A stretch of DNA of 14,994 nt, from positions 1 through 14,994 of the forward strand of contig JBGPYB010000115.1 of NCBI GenBank assembly GCA_041493035.1, written 5' to 3'. Below are positions 1-6,868 of this stretch, piece after piece. Source of the DNA: JBGPYB01 sp041493035. Lineage in GTDB: Bacteria; Acidobacteriota; Vicinamibacteria; Fen-336. The notes under the pieces are model-generated. The model was not told where the DNA came from. It did not search any database and saw only the letters and a program-made list of their open reading frames with translations. The first letter of the stretch is position 1. Each line of letters starts with the position of its first letter. The translations under genes were made by a program, and so were the position numbers.

Positions 1-155
1 CCATCGCCTACCTGGTGTTGGAGCAGATCCCCTCCACCGGGGAGACGGTGCGCCGCGTCGTAGGTCCGTACTGGTCGGGGCTGGCGGCCTACGCCTGCGC
101 CGGGGCGGCTATGGTCGTGGGATCGCTCCTCAAGCCGACGCCGAGGTCCGCATGA
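1..155 (+). CDS. C-terminal fragment of a membrane protein, possibly a sodium:solute symporter (partial)
   Basis: The reading frame is open from the left edge (codons begin at base 3) and ends with TGA at 153-155, giving the last 50 residues of a protein that starts outside the window. The end of the fragment holds one hydrophobic stretch (WSGLAAYACAGAAMVVGSLL) followed by a short basic tail, as in the last helix of a multi-pass transporter. The stop overlaps the start of the next small gene (ATGA), which indicates translational coupling. I infer a sodium:solute symporter because, as I recall, such transporters in related bacteria are often followed by a tiny one-helix protein. No diagnostic transporter motif lies in the visible part, so the family is a guess; that it is a real coding 3' end is more secure. 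Confidence 0.55.
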   Translation, partial: IAYLVLEQIPSTGETVRRVVGPYWSGLAAYACAGAAMVVGSLLKPTPRSA

Positions 156-298
156 GCGCGCGCTTCATCTGGTGGGTACTGAGCTGGGCCTGCGTCGTCT
201 GGTACAGCACCCTGACGGTCTATGTAGCCGTCAAGGGCTTCGCCGACATCAAGCGGATGCTGCGGAAGCTCCGGGCCGGTCAAACGCCCCTCGAGTGA
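152..298 (+). CDS. Small single-helix membrane protein (48 aa), putative transporter accessory subunit
   Basis: This 48-residue frame begins at ATG 152, overlapping the upstream stop by the coupling signal ATGA, and ends at TGA 296-298. Residues about 5-30 form one aromatic-rich transmembrane helix (IWWVLSWACVVWYSTLTVYV), followed by a basic, probably cytoplasmic tail (KRMLRKLRAG). Its place directly after a membrane protein gene resembles the small accessory proteins that accompany SSS and NSS type symporters, but it does not match the short accessory families I know well, so the role is inferred. Its last 50 bases overlap the 3' end of the convergent GH109-like gene. It could be spurious, but the start overlap, the clear helix and the positive-inside tail argue for a real gene. 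Confidence 0.6.
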   Translation: MSARFIWWVLSWACVVWYSTLTVYVAVKGFADIKRMLRKLRAGQTPLE

Positions 299-1625
299 AG
301 TCGGGGAACTTCATCGGGGCGCTCCCAGCCGCCACCGAGGCCTCGGAGAGCGGCGCCGGCGCGCTCCAGGCTGCGGCGTCGTACACGTCCATGTCGGGTG
401 CCAAGCCCTTCCGCAGGCAGTCCACGAGCCGCCAGCTCATCACGTAGTCCATGCCGCCGTGGCCGCTCCGGCTCGCGGCCTTCTTGAGCTGGCGCCAGAG
501 AGGGTCCTCGAAGCGCTCCTTCTGGGCCTTGAGACCTGCCCACCGTTCGCGACCGGCTTGCCCCTCGATGAAGAGTCGCGCGGGGTAGTCGCGGAAGATC
601 CCTTTCGTCCCGGCGATGAGGTTGATCCGGTCGTAGGGCCGCGGGTTTGCCACGGCGTGCTGGAGGATAATCGTCCTCCCGCGCAGGGTCTTGATGAGGC
701 TGGTGTTGACGTCGCCGCAGGTGTAGCTCTCCTGCCACTTCGGGTCCGCGGCCGGAACCCGGCGCTTCCGGTAGTCGGTCAGCCCCGCCTCGGGTGAGCT
801 CATCGAGACGATGTGGTCGAAGCGATCGCCGCGATGGATTCCCATGTACCGGGCCACCGGCCCGAGGCCATGCGTCGGGTAGAGGTTGCCGTTGCGGCCG
901 ATATGTTCCGCCCGTCGCCAGAGTCCCTCCGACGCGTTCTCGAAGACGATCTCGCGCAGGTCGTGGTCGTAGGCCGCCTCGCCGTGGAGGATCTCCCCGA
1001 GGACACCCGCTCGCACCATGTTCAGGACGAGCAGCTCGTTCCAGCCGTAGCAGGCGTTCTCGAGCATCACGCAGTGGCGGCGGGTCCGCTCCGAGGCCTC
1101 CACGAGCTTCCAGCAGTCCTCGATGGTCTTCGCCGCCGGCACTTCGGTGAAGGCATGCTTGCCGGCAGCCATCGCCGCGAGGGCCATCGGGACGTGCCAG
1201 TCCCACGGGGTCACGATGTACACGATATCCAGGTCGTCGCGCCGGACCAGCTCCTCGTAGTGGTGGTCCCCGTGGGTATAGCCCTCGGGGCGGGGTTGGC
1301 CCGCCTTCGCGACGATGGCCTCGGCCTTCGATACCTGCTCGGGAACCACGTCGCAGAGGGCTTTGATCTGAACTTTCTCGATGCCGACGAGGTCGGTGAT
1401 GTGGCTCAGGCCTCGGCGGCCGCAGCCGACGAGGCCGACGCGCACCACGTCGTGGGGCTCGAAGGGGACGCCAATCATCGTGGCGCCACCCGCCGGTGGA
1501 GCGACATCTCCTTGGGCCGCCGCCGCGCGCGCCCCCAGAGATCCGAGCCCCAGGCCGGCCGCGGCGCTGCTCGCCGCTTGAAGAAGCCGTCGCCGGCTCA
1601 TACGCCGATCGTTCTCGTCGCTCAT
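249..1625 (-). CDS. Tat-exported GH109-like NAD-dependent glycosidase (Gfo/Idh/MocA fold)
   Basis: The protein has 458 aa from ATG 1625. Residues 1-38 are a twin-arginine signal (SRRRLLQ at 10-16, then an Ala/Gly/Leu-rich segment ending ARAAAAQ), so it is predicted to be exported folded with its cofactor. An NAD-binding Rossmann domain follows (VGLVGCGRRG, 63-72; IVYIVTP, 134-140). The EVPAA motif (161-165) takes the place of the EKP of ordinary Gfo/Idh/MocA enzymes. ENACYG (189-194), RNGNLYPTHGLGP (244-256, with the Tyr-249/His-252 pair) and GDRFDHIVSMSS (266-277) are typical of GH109. Characterised GH109 members cleave alpha-N-acetylgalactosaminides through an NAD-dependent redox mechanism; the exact substrate here is unknown. 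The frame could extend 30 codons upstream, but that extension is arginine-rich and would bury the Tat signal. It is last in a minus-strand unit, 28 bp after an oxidoreductase gene. The final residues after KFPDFTRG form an unusual Ala/Gly-rich tail that overlaps the convergent small gene. Confidence 0.88.
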   Translation of the reverse strand: MSDENDRRMSRRRLLQAASSAAAGLGLGSLGARAAAAQGDVAPPAGGATMIGVPFEPHDVVRVGLVGCGRRGLSHITDLVGIEKVQIKALCDVVPEQVSKAEAIVAKAGQPRPEGYTHGDHHYEELVRRDDLDIVYIVTPWDWHVPMALAAMAAGKHAFTEVPAAKTIEDCWKLVEASERTRRHCVMLENACYGWNELLVLNMVRAGVLGEILHGEAAYDHDLREIVFENASEGLWRRAEHIGRNGNLYPTHGLGPVARYMGIHRGDRFDHIVSMSSPEAGLTDYRKRRVPAADPKWQESYTCGDVNTSLIKTLRGRTIILQHAVANPRPYDRINLIAGTKGIFRDYPARLFIEGQAGRERWAGLKAQKERFEDPLWRQLKKAASRSGHGGMDYVMSWRLVDCLRKGLAPDMDVYDAAAWSAPAPLSEASVAAGSAPMKFPDFTRGAFDRPGASAASA

Positions 1626-1653
1626 TGCGCCCCCGCTGATAGAAGAGAGCCCC

Positions 1654-2631
1654 TCAAGCCACCGGCACCGGCCGCCCCTCGCGCGCCGCTCCAAGCAGTG
1701 CAACGAGCGCTGCAACGTTGCCGCGGCTCTCCGCCAGCGTGACCCGCGAGGGCTGTCCGAGGAGGATGGCGTCGGCCATGTCCTCGATCTCCCCCCGGTA
1801 CAGGTCGTGTCCCCCGACGCTCATTTCCTCGGTCTCGTCGCCGCGCGACAGGAGGATCGTTTCAGTGAGGCCGGGCTTGAACGGGCGCGGGATGACGAGC
1901 GAAGCCTCGCTGCCGACCACCTCGACGTGGGTCCGGAAGGGCGCGCGGAAGCCGCAGTCGATGAGGGCCAGAGCACCGCTCGGGAAGCGCAGGCCGCCGG
2001 CGAACGTCTCGTCGACGCCCGTGGCGCCCGTCGCCTGCCAGCCGAAGACCTCGACAGGTTCCTCGCCGAGGACGAAGCGGGCGAAGCTGACGGGGTAGCA
2101 GCCCACGTCCCAAAGGCTTCCACCTCCCTGGGCCGGGTCCAGCCGAGGGTCGGCTTCGTGCGTGAGCGAGAACGTGAAGGCGCCTCGAACGAGCCGGATG
2201 GTGCCGAGGGAGCCGGTGGCGACCAGCTCCCGGACCCGCAGCGTCTGCGGGTGATGGCGATACATGAAGGCCTCGGCCACCACGACCCCCGCCCGGCGCG
2301 CCGCGTCCTGGATACGGTCGATGTCGTCGACGGTGAGCGCCAGCGGCTTCTCGCAGAGCACGTGCTTGCCGGCCTCGGCCGCGCGGATCGTCCACGTGGC
2401 GTGAAGTCCGTTGGGAAGAGGGATGTAGACGACGTCCACGTCGGGGTCGGCGAGGAGGTCCTCGTACGAGCCGTAGGCGCGGGGGATTCCCCATTGTTTC
2501 GCCGCTTCGGCCGCGCGGGCCGCGTCGCGGCTGGCTATCGCGACGAGTTCGTGGCGATCCGAGGCCTGAAGGGGAGGCACCAGGGCCCGATTGATTCGGG
2601 CGACACCGAGGATTCCCCAGCGGAGCGGCAT
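1654..2631 (-). CDS. Gfo/Idh/MocA family NAD(P)-dependent oxidoreductase, cytoplasmic
   Basis: The protein has 325 aa from ATG 2631; a GTG directly in front (2634) would add one residue. There is no signal peptide. The N-terminal Rossmann fold shows GILGVARIN (6-14), then VVYIPLPNGLH (67-77) and the classic CEKPLAL (93-99). The C-terminal domain carries GGSLWDVGCYP (170-180), the substrate-site signature of the branch that includes dihydrodiol dehydrogenase and NADP-dependent D-xylose dehydrogenase. It probably oxidises or reduces a sugar or polyol carbon in the cytoplasm; the substrate cannot be told. It lies 12 bp downstream of the DUF2723 gene and 28 bp upstream of the exported GH109-like gene, so one mRNA is likely. 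Fold sharing with GH109 is superfamily-level: this protein has the EKP motif and no Tat signal, so it is not a recent duplicate. No clear Shine-Dalgarno precedes it, consistent with translation coupled to the upstream gene. Confidence 0.88.
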   Translation of the reverse strand: MPLRWGILGVARINRALVPPLQASDRHELVAIASRDAARAAEAAKQWGIPRAYGSYEDLLADPDVDVVYIPLPNGLHATWTIRAAEAGKHVLCEKPLALTVDDIDRIQDAARRAGVVVAEAFMYRHHPQTLRVRELVATGSLGTIRLVRGAFTFSLTHEADPRLDPAQGGGSLWDVGCYPVSFARFVLGEEPVEVFGWQATGATGVDETFAGGLRFPSGALALIDCGFRAPFRTHVEVVGSEASLVIPRPFKPGLTETILLSRGDETEEMSVGGHDLYRGEIEDMADAILLGQPSRVTLAESRGNVAALVALLGAAREGRPVPVA

Positions 2632-2643
2632 CACGGAAGTGTA

Positions 2644-4722
2644 CTACCGGTACGGCGTTCGGCCCTCGGCGGCCTCCACGGCTCGCGCGATCGCGCCGCG
2701 GGCGGGATCGTCACCGGGGCCTTCGGCCAGGTAGCGTTTCCAGTAGAGCAGCATCTTCTGGGTCGCCTCGGGATCCGCGGTGGCGAGATTCTGGAAGGCG
2801 ACGCCGAGGTTCTTCAACATTTCGGGCTCGAGGCGGGGATCCCGTGCGACGAGGGGTTCGAGAGCCGCCACGACGGCGCGATGAGCCGTTGCGCCCGACC
2901 CCTGCTTGGCTGCGGCGGCCACGACGGCGCGGCCGAAGCGTCGGTACTGCTTCCAGTAGCCCTCGCTCAGATACGTCTCCCAGCTCCCCACGCGCAAGCG
3001 GGCCGCGACGGCCGGATCGAAGCGGCGGAAGCTCTCCGTGGCTCCCTTCACCCAGGGTCCCAGATCGGGCTCTCGCGGTCGCGGCAAGACCTGATCCGCC
3101 AGTCCGACCGGCCATGGGTGATAGCTGGCCTCCAGCGTCTCGAGCCATGGGACCCTGTTGAGCAGCAGGATCGGGACAGATCCAATGTTGGCGTCGACAA
3201 ACTGCCGCGCGGTGAAGTCTCCCGGAGGGAGTGTGACGCCGGGCAACTGGCCGGCGGCAAATGCTCGAAACCAGGGGCTCGTGAGCTGCCCGGTTGGGAT
3301 GACGCGGACGTCCGGCCTCACCCGTCCCACCTGCTGCGCATAGCGCACGCTGCCGATCGCCTCGTCGCTGGTGACCAGCAGGATCGCCTCCGGCGGCAAG
3401 GATTCGAGGACGGCGACGCCGTAGTCGTGGAAGAGGACGCGTTCCCGGAGGTCGTTGTCGCGAAAGCCGGTTGTCACGAGAGTCGCCGTCACCGCGAGAG
3501 CCACGACGGCTTGGACAGCCGTCCCGCCGCGCCCCCCGATTCGGCCGAGAGCCGCAAGCCCCACTCCGGCCAGTGCGCAACCGACCACCCACGCCTGCTG
3601 CCAGAAGCGCTCCTGTACCGTGACGTGGAGGGGCTCGTCCAGTCGAAGGTTGGCGAGGGTCGAGAAGACCACGAGATAGAACGCGAGGGTCGAGAGCCAG
3701 AAGATGAGGAGATCCCGGGCCCGCGACGAGCGGCGCAGAGCGCCGAGGGAGAGACCGACCAGAGCGGGTCCCACCCAGAACGTCGTGGTCGCGAAGCGCC
3801 CGAGACAGTGGAGGATCCGCGGCAGAGTCTGACCGCCAGTTCCGACCTCGGCGTTCGCGAGACGGAAGGTCCCGTACTCGCGGCGCAGCAAGTGGGCAAG
3901 GAATCCGCTCCACGTCGTCGGATCTCCCCAGAGAAGGGGAGGGTGGGCTGCTGCGGCGATCGGCAGGTAGACGTAGGGGAGCAGGCCGGCCGCGAGGGAG
4001 AGGGAACTCACGAACACCCGCCGCAAGGAAAGGACGTGGCGCTCGAGGAACAGGCCATACGCCAGAACGGGGGCTCCGAAGAAGACGAGAGTGTGGTGAT
4101 TCGTCAGGCCAAGGCCCACGACAGCGGCCGTCAACGGAAGCAGGATCGGTCGCGGAGCCAGTGTTGCCGCCACCGAAAGGCTCACCAGCGCCGCGGCGAA
4201 GAGGTTGTTCAAGGGAAAGACCTCAGCCGTCACCGCATAGGGCCAGACCAGAGGCGAGAATGCGAAGAGCCCTGCGGCCAGCACCCCCGCCCAGACGCTC
4301 CGAGCCCAACGGCTGACCGCCCCGCACAACAGGAACGCCGCGCCGGCATCGCAGAGCGCCGACAGAAGGTTGACCCGCCAGGCGACACCCGGTCCGATCG
4401 GGAGCCGAGACAGGAGACCGGCGAGGAGCGTGTAGAGAGGGTAACCGGGAGGGTGCGCGACACCGAAGACGTCGGCAGCGACGATCAGCTCGCCGCTGTC
4501 GCCCCCCACGACCGTGGGACAGAGCGAGTGGATGTAGACGAGAAGCGCTACGACTCCGGCCGCGGCGGAGACGAGCGTAACACCCTGAGCGCCCGCGTCG
4601 GGCGTCCCGGCCTTTTCGGGCGGGGACGCCGTCTGCGCCGCGGCGCTCTCAGGCTTGCCGTGCCTGCGCCGCGTCTTCCTCAGGGGGCTCCGATCGCGAG
4701 GACCTGGACCCTGCGCATGCAA
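2644..4722 (-). CDS. DUF2723 (TMEM260-like) polytopic membrane protein, putative O-mannosyltransferase-like GT-C enzyme
   Basis: The protein has about 692 aa from TTG 4722. A basic, Pro/Ala-rich N-terminus precedes the first helix, then the loop PTVVGGDSGELI (GDSGE at 74-78) and HPPGYPLY (90-97), which together are the hallmark of DUF2723. WPYAVTAEVFPLNN (160-173) and GLTNHHT (205-211) also belong to the family. About ten hydrophobic segments follow, then a soluble C-terminal half ending in a TPR-like helical tail (MLLYWKRYLAEGPG). Human TMEM260 of this family is a protein O-mannosyltransferase, so a sugar transfer role at the outer face of the cytoplasmic membrane is inferred. The start is uncertain. 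The frame is open to an ATG at 4893, but that lies inside the divergent gene and upstream of the predicted promoter. Alternatives are TTG 4758 and CTG 4683, the latter giving a typical basic start (RKTRRRHGK). It leads the unit that continues into two sugar-active Gfo/Idh/MocA-fold genes. Confidence 0.85.
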   Translation of the reverse strand: MHAQGPGPRDRSPLRKTRRRHGKPESAAAQTASPPEKAGTPDAGAQGVTLVSAAAGVVALLVYIHSLCPTVVGGDSGELIVAADVFGVAHPPGYPLYTLLAGLLSRLPIGPGVAWRVNLLSALCDAGAAFLLCGAVSRWARSVWAGVLAAGLFAFSPLVWPYAVTAEVFPLNNLFAAALVSLSVAATLAPRPILLPLTAAVVGLGLTNHHTLVFFGAPVLAYGLFLERHVLSLRRVFVSSLSLAAGLLPYVYLPIAAAAHPPLLWGDPTTWSGFLAHLLRREYGTFRLANAEVGTGGQTLPRILHCLGRFATTTFWVGPALVGLSLGALRRSSRARDLLIFWLSTLAFYLVVFSTLANLRLDEPLHVTVQERFWQQAWVVGCALAGVGLAALGRIGGRGGTAVQAVVALAVTATLVTTGFRDNDLRERVLFHDYGVAVLESLPPEAILLVTSDEAIGSVRYAQQVGRVRPDVRVIPTGQLTSPWFRAFAAGQLPGVTLPPGDFTARQFVDANIGSVPILLLNRVPWLETLEASYHPWPVGLADQVLPRPREPDLGPWVKGATESFRRFDPAVAARLRVGSWETYLSEGYWKQYRRFGRAVVAAAAKQGSGATAHRAVVAALEPLVARDPRLEPEMLKNLGVAFQNLATADPEATQKMLLYWKRYLAEGPGDDPARGAIARAVEAAEGRTPYR
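4680..4718 (-). other. Possible 12-codon leader ORF before the DUF2723 gene
   Basis: On the minus strand a GGGAGG Shine-Dalgarno (4728-4723) stands 4 nt before ATG 4718, in a different frame from the DUF2723 gene. The frame reads MRRVQVLAIGAP and stops with TGA at 4682-4680. That stop overlaps an in-frame CTG (4683) of the main gene. It may be a leader peptide coupled to a CTG start, a sign of a one-base error hiding the true ATG, or chance. Confidence 0.25.
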
Positions 4723-4742
4723 CCTCCCAACAAGACCGCCCA

Positions 4743-4775
4743 GCAGTCTAAACCACAAGCGGAGTGCTAGACTGC
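4743..4775. promoter_or_regulatory. 8-bp inverted repeat with outward-facing -10-like elements in the divergent intergenic region
   Basis: GCAGTCTA (4743-4750) and TAGACTGC (4768-4775) form a perfect inverted repeat with a 17-nt spacer. Each arm contains TAGACT, which matches TATAAT at four of six positions: plus strand at 4768-4773, minus strand at 4750-4745. The plus copy ends 9 nt before GTG 4783, which has no Shine-Dalgarno, so a leaderless or near-leaderless mRNA is possible. The minus copy would start transcription just before the GGGAGG at 4728-4723. No convincing -35 is visible on either strand. It could instead be a regulator binding site. Confidence 0.4.
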
Positions 4776-4782
4776 GCCCGCC

Positions 4783-6852
4783 GTGATTCCCGCCCTGCGG
4801 CGACTTGCCCAGCCGATCGTCGTGACGCTCCTCTTCGCGGGCTTGACGGCTCTTTTCACCCAACCCCTCGCCTTCCACGTCGCCACGCACCACGTCGGTG
4901 AGTCCGGCGGAGACGCGCGGGTCTACGTGTGGAATCTATGGTGGGTGAAGACGGCTCTCATCCGCCTGCATACGGACCCTTTCCAGACGGACTTCATCTT
5001 CTTCCCGACGGGCATTGGTCTGGCCCTCCACACCCTGGCGCTCGCTCAAGGCCTGCTCTTCATTCCCTTGAGCTCGCTGGTCGGCGACGTGGCCGGCGCC
5101 AACCTGATCGTCTTGTCCACCTTCATGGCCTCCAGCCTCGGGGCTTATGCCTTGGCTCGTCGGCTGGGTGCGCGGCCGGAAGGGGCGTTCCTCGCCGGCC
5201 TCATCTTCGCCTTCTGTCCCTATCGCCTCGCGCGCCTGGCCGGGCACTACGACCTCCTCGGCACCGAGTGGATCCCTCTCTATGCCCTCGCGTTCCTAAG
5301 GGTGCTCGAACCGGGGCGCCACCCCTGGTTGTGGGTGGTGGCAGCGGGTCTGCTGGGCGGAGTCTGCGGGTACACCGACCTCACTTACCTCGTCTTTCTC
5401 GCGATCGTCTCAGCCTTGCTCCTCGCCTTCCGCCGTTCCTGGACTGACGGGCGCCTCTTATGGCGTGCCGCGGGTGTCGCCGTCCTCGTGGTGGCGGCCC
5501 TCTTCCCGCTTCTTCTCTCGGCTTGGCGCGACGCCAGCGCCTGGCGCTATCCCGCGTACCCCGGGTCCGATCGATACGTGGCCGACCTTCTCGGCTATGT
5601 GACGCCGGGTCCGCGGCAGACGCTCCTGGGCGACCGGCTCGGCCGGGCCTTCGATTCGAACGTCACCGAGACGACCGTCTTCGCAGGATGGCTGACGCTG
5701 GTGCTCGCTGCCGCAGCCCTTCGGCGCCGCGACGTCCGGCGATCCCTCGCTCCCTGGATCGCCCTCGGGGCCTTCGCCTTCGTCCTCAGCCTCGGTGACA
5801 CGCTTCACATCGCGGGGCGGGACACGGGCTTGCCGCTGCTCTTCCCCTGGATCGGGCGCCTCCCCGCCCTTCATCATCTTCGCGCACCGTCGCGCTTCTC
5901 GATCCTGGTGATGCTCGCCCTGGCGCTTCTTGTTTCGGCCGGATGGAGCCGATGGATCGCGTCGGTGGGTTCCGCAAGGGTCCGCGTCGGATTGACCGCC
6001 TTGGTCACCATCGCCATCGTCGCCGAAACCCTCGCCATCCCGATTCCGCTCTTTGCCGCCGGGGCGCCGCCGGTGTTTGCTGCGATCGCTCGTGAACCGG
6101 GGGACTTCACCGTGGTCGAGGTCCCCGGCATCGATCAGGTCCCGGGCCAAGTCATGTACCACCAGACCATTCACGGCAAGCGCGTCTTCATCGGCACTGC
6201 GGCCCGTGTCCCCGTCGAGAAGACCTCGTATTTCTTCGGGCTCCCCCTCGTGCGCCCTCTCGTCGATCTGAGGAAGGGGAAGCTCTCTTTAACAGAAGCC
6301 CTTGGCCCCGACGTCACGGGCGCCGCCCCGGAAGCTGCCCGCTTTCTCGGAATCCGGTACTTCGTCGTCGAGCGTGCGTATGAAAGCCGGGGGATCATCC
6401 GTTTTCTCGAGGCCGCTCTTCCCACGGAGCGCGTTGCGGGCGACGCCGAGCGCATCGTCCTGCGTGTGCGCCCCGAGGCTCTGCCCGCGGTTTCGTCAAC
6501 CCTGGATCCGGGGTCGGCGTCGTCGCGTCTCTATTTTGAGAGCGGCTGGTCCCTGCCCGAAGGCGAGGGAGCCGCCCGGTCGCGTCGGGCTCCCGCCCTG
6601 CGCTCGACCCTTCTCTTCCGACGTCCCGCCGACGGTGCCCTACGGGTCACGCTGCGGCTCGGGAGCGTGGCGGCGATCGACGTAACTGGCCAGCTTAACG
6701 GTAGGCATGTCGGTGCGGCGCGCATCGAGGGTCCTTCCACCGACGTCACATGGCCACTGCCGGCGGGTCCGGTGGAGCGCGTCGAGCGTCTCGAGTTGGC
6801 CTGGTCCCTCCCTGGTGCGCGGGTGGCGACGGTGCGCTTCGAGCGGCGCTGA
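4783..6852 (+). CDS. GT-C-like polytopic membrane protein with C-terminal beta-sandwich-like domain
   Basis: The protein has 689 aa from GTG 4783. After one helix (about 12-34) comes an extracytoplasmic loop with GGDARVYVWNLWW (42-54), whose acidic residue sits where GT-C glycosyltransferases carry a catalytic or metal-binding acid. FLAGLIFAFCPYRL (136-149) and LHHLRAPSRFS (363-373) are conserved in the paralogue at 10648-12372. Hydrophobic segments run to about residue 430. Then come a soluble alpha/beta region (VVEVPG, 444-449; GIRYFVVE, 523-530) and a beta-rich C-terminal domain (about 570-689, FESGW at 585-589, LNGRHVG further on). It is probably a lipid-linked-sugar-dependent transferase acting outside the cytoplasmic membrane, but no member of this group with known activity comes to mind. 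It is a single gene between a divergent and a convergent neighbour. The frame and family-level call are secure; the activity is inferred. Confidence 0.8.
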   Translation: MIPALRRLAQPIVVTLLFAGLTALFTQPLAFHVATHHVGESGGDARVYVWNLWWVKTALIRLHTDPFQTDFIFFPTGIGLALHTLALAQGLLFIPLSSLVGDVAGANLIVLSTFMASSLGAYALARRLGARPEGAFLAGLIFAFCPYRLARLAGHYDLLGTEWIPLYALAFLRVLEPGRHPWLWVVAAGLLGGVCGYTDLTYLVFLAIVSALLLAFRRSWTDGRLLWRAAGVAVLVVAALFPLLLSAWRDASAWRYPAYPGSDRYVADLLGYVTPGPRQTLLGDRLGRAFDSNVTETTVFAGWLTLVLAAAALRRRDVRRSLAPWIALGAFAFVLSLGDTLHIAGRDTGLPLLFPWIGRLPALHHLRAPSRFSILVMLALALLVSAGWSRWIASVGSARVRVGLTALVTIAIVAETLAIPIPLFAAGAPPVFAAIAREPGDFTVVEVPGIDQVPGQVMYHQTIHGKRVFIGTAARVPVEKTSYFFGLPLVRPLVDLRKGKLSLTEALGPDVTGAAPEAARFLGIRYFVVERAYESRGIIRFLEAALPTERVAGDAERIVLRVRPEALPAVSSTLDPGSASSRLYFESGWSLPEGEGAARSRRAPALRSTLLFRRPADGALRVTLRLGSVAAIDVTGQLNGRHVGAARIEGPSTDVTWPLPAGPVERVERLELAWSLPGARVATVRFERR

Positions 6853-6868
6853 GACTCGCTGTCCCATC

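Noticed and set aside
1626..1715. 30-codon upstream extension of the GH109-like gene
   Set aside because: The extension is Arg/Cys-rich and overlaps the 3' end of the upstream gene; ATG 1625 places the Tat motif properly near the N-terminus.
1807..4770. Plus-strand open frame of 987 codons
   Set aside because: It runs antisense through two clear gene families (Gfo/Idh/MocA and DUF2723). Its product is Arg/Gly/Glu-rich with no recognisable domain, as expected from stop-poor antisense frames in G+C-rich DNA.
4723..4893. ATG 4893 as start of the DUF2723 gene
   Set aside because: It would overlap the divergent gene by 111 bp, lie upstream of the predicted -10 at 4750-4745, and add a charged low-complexity stretch.
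6853..6868. Bidirectional terminator between the convergent genes
   Set aside because: The 16-bp gap holds no inverted repeat or T-tract.
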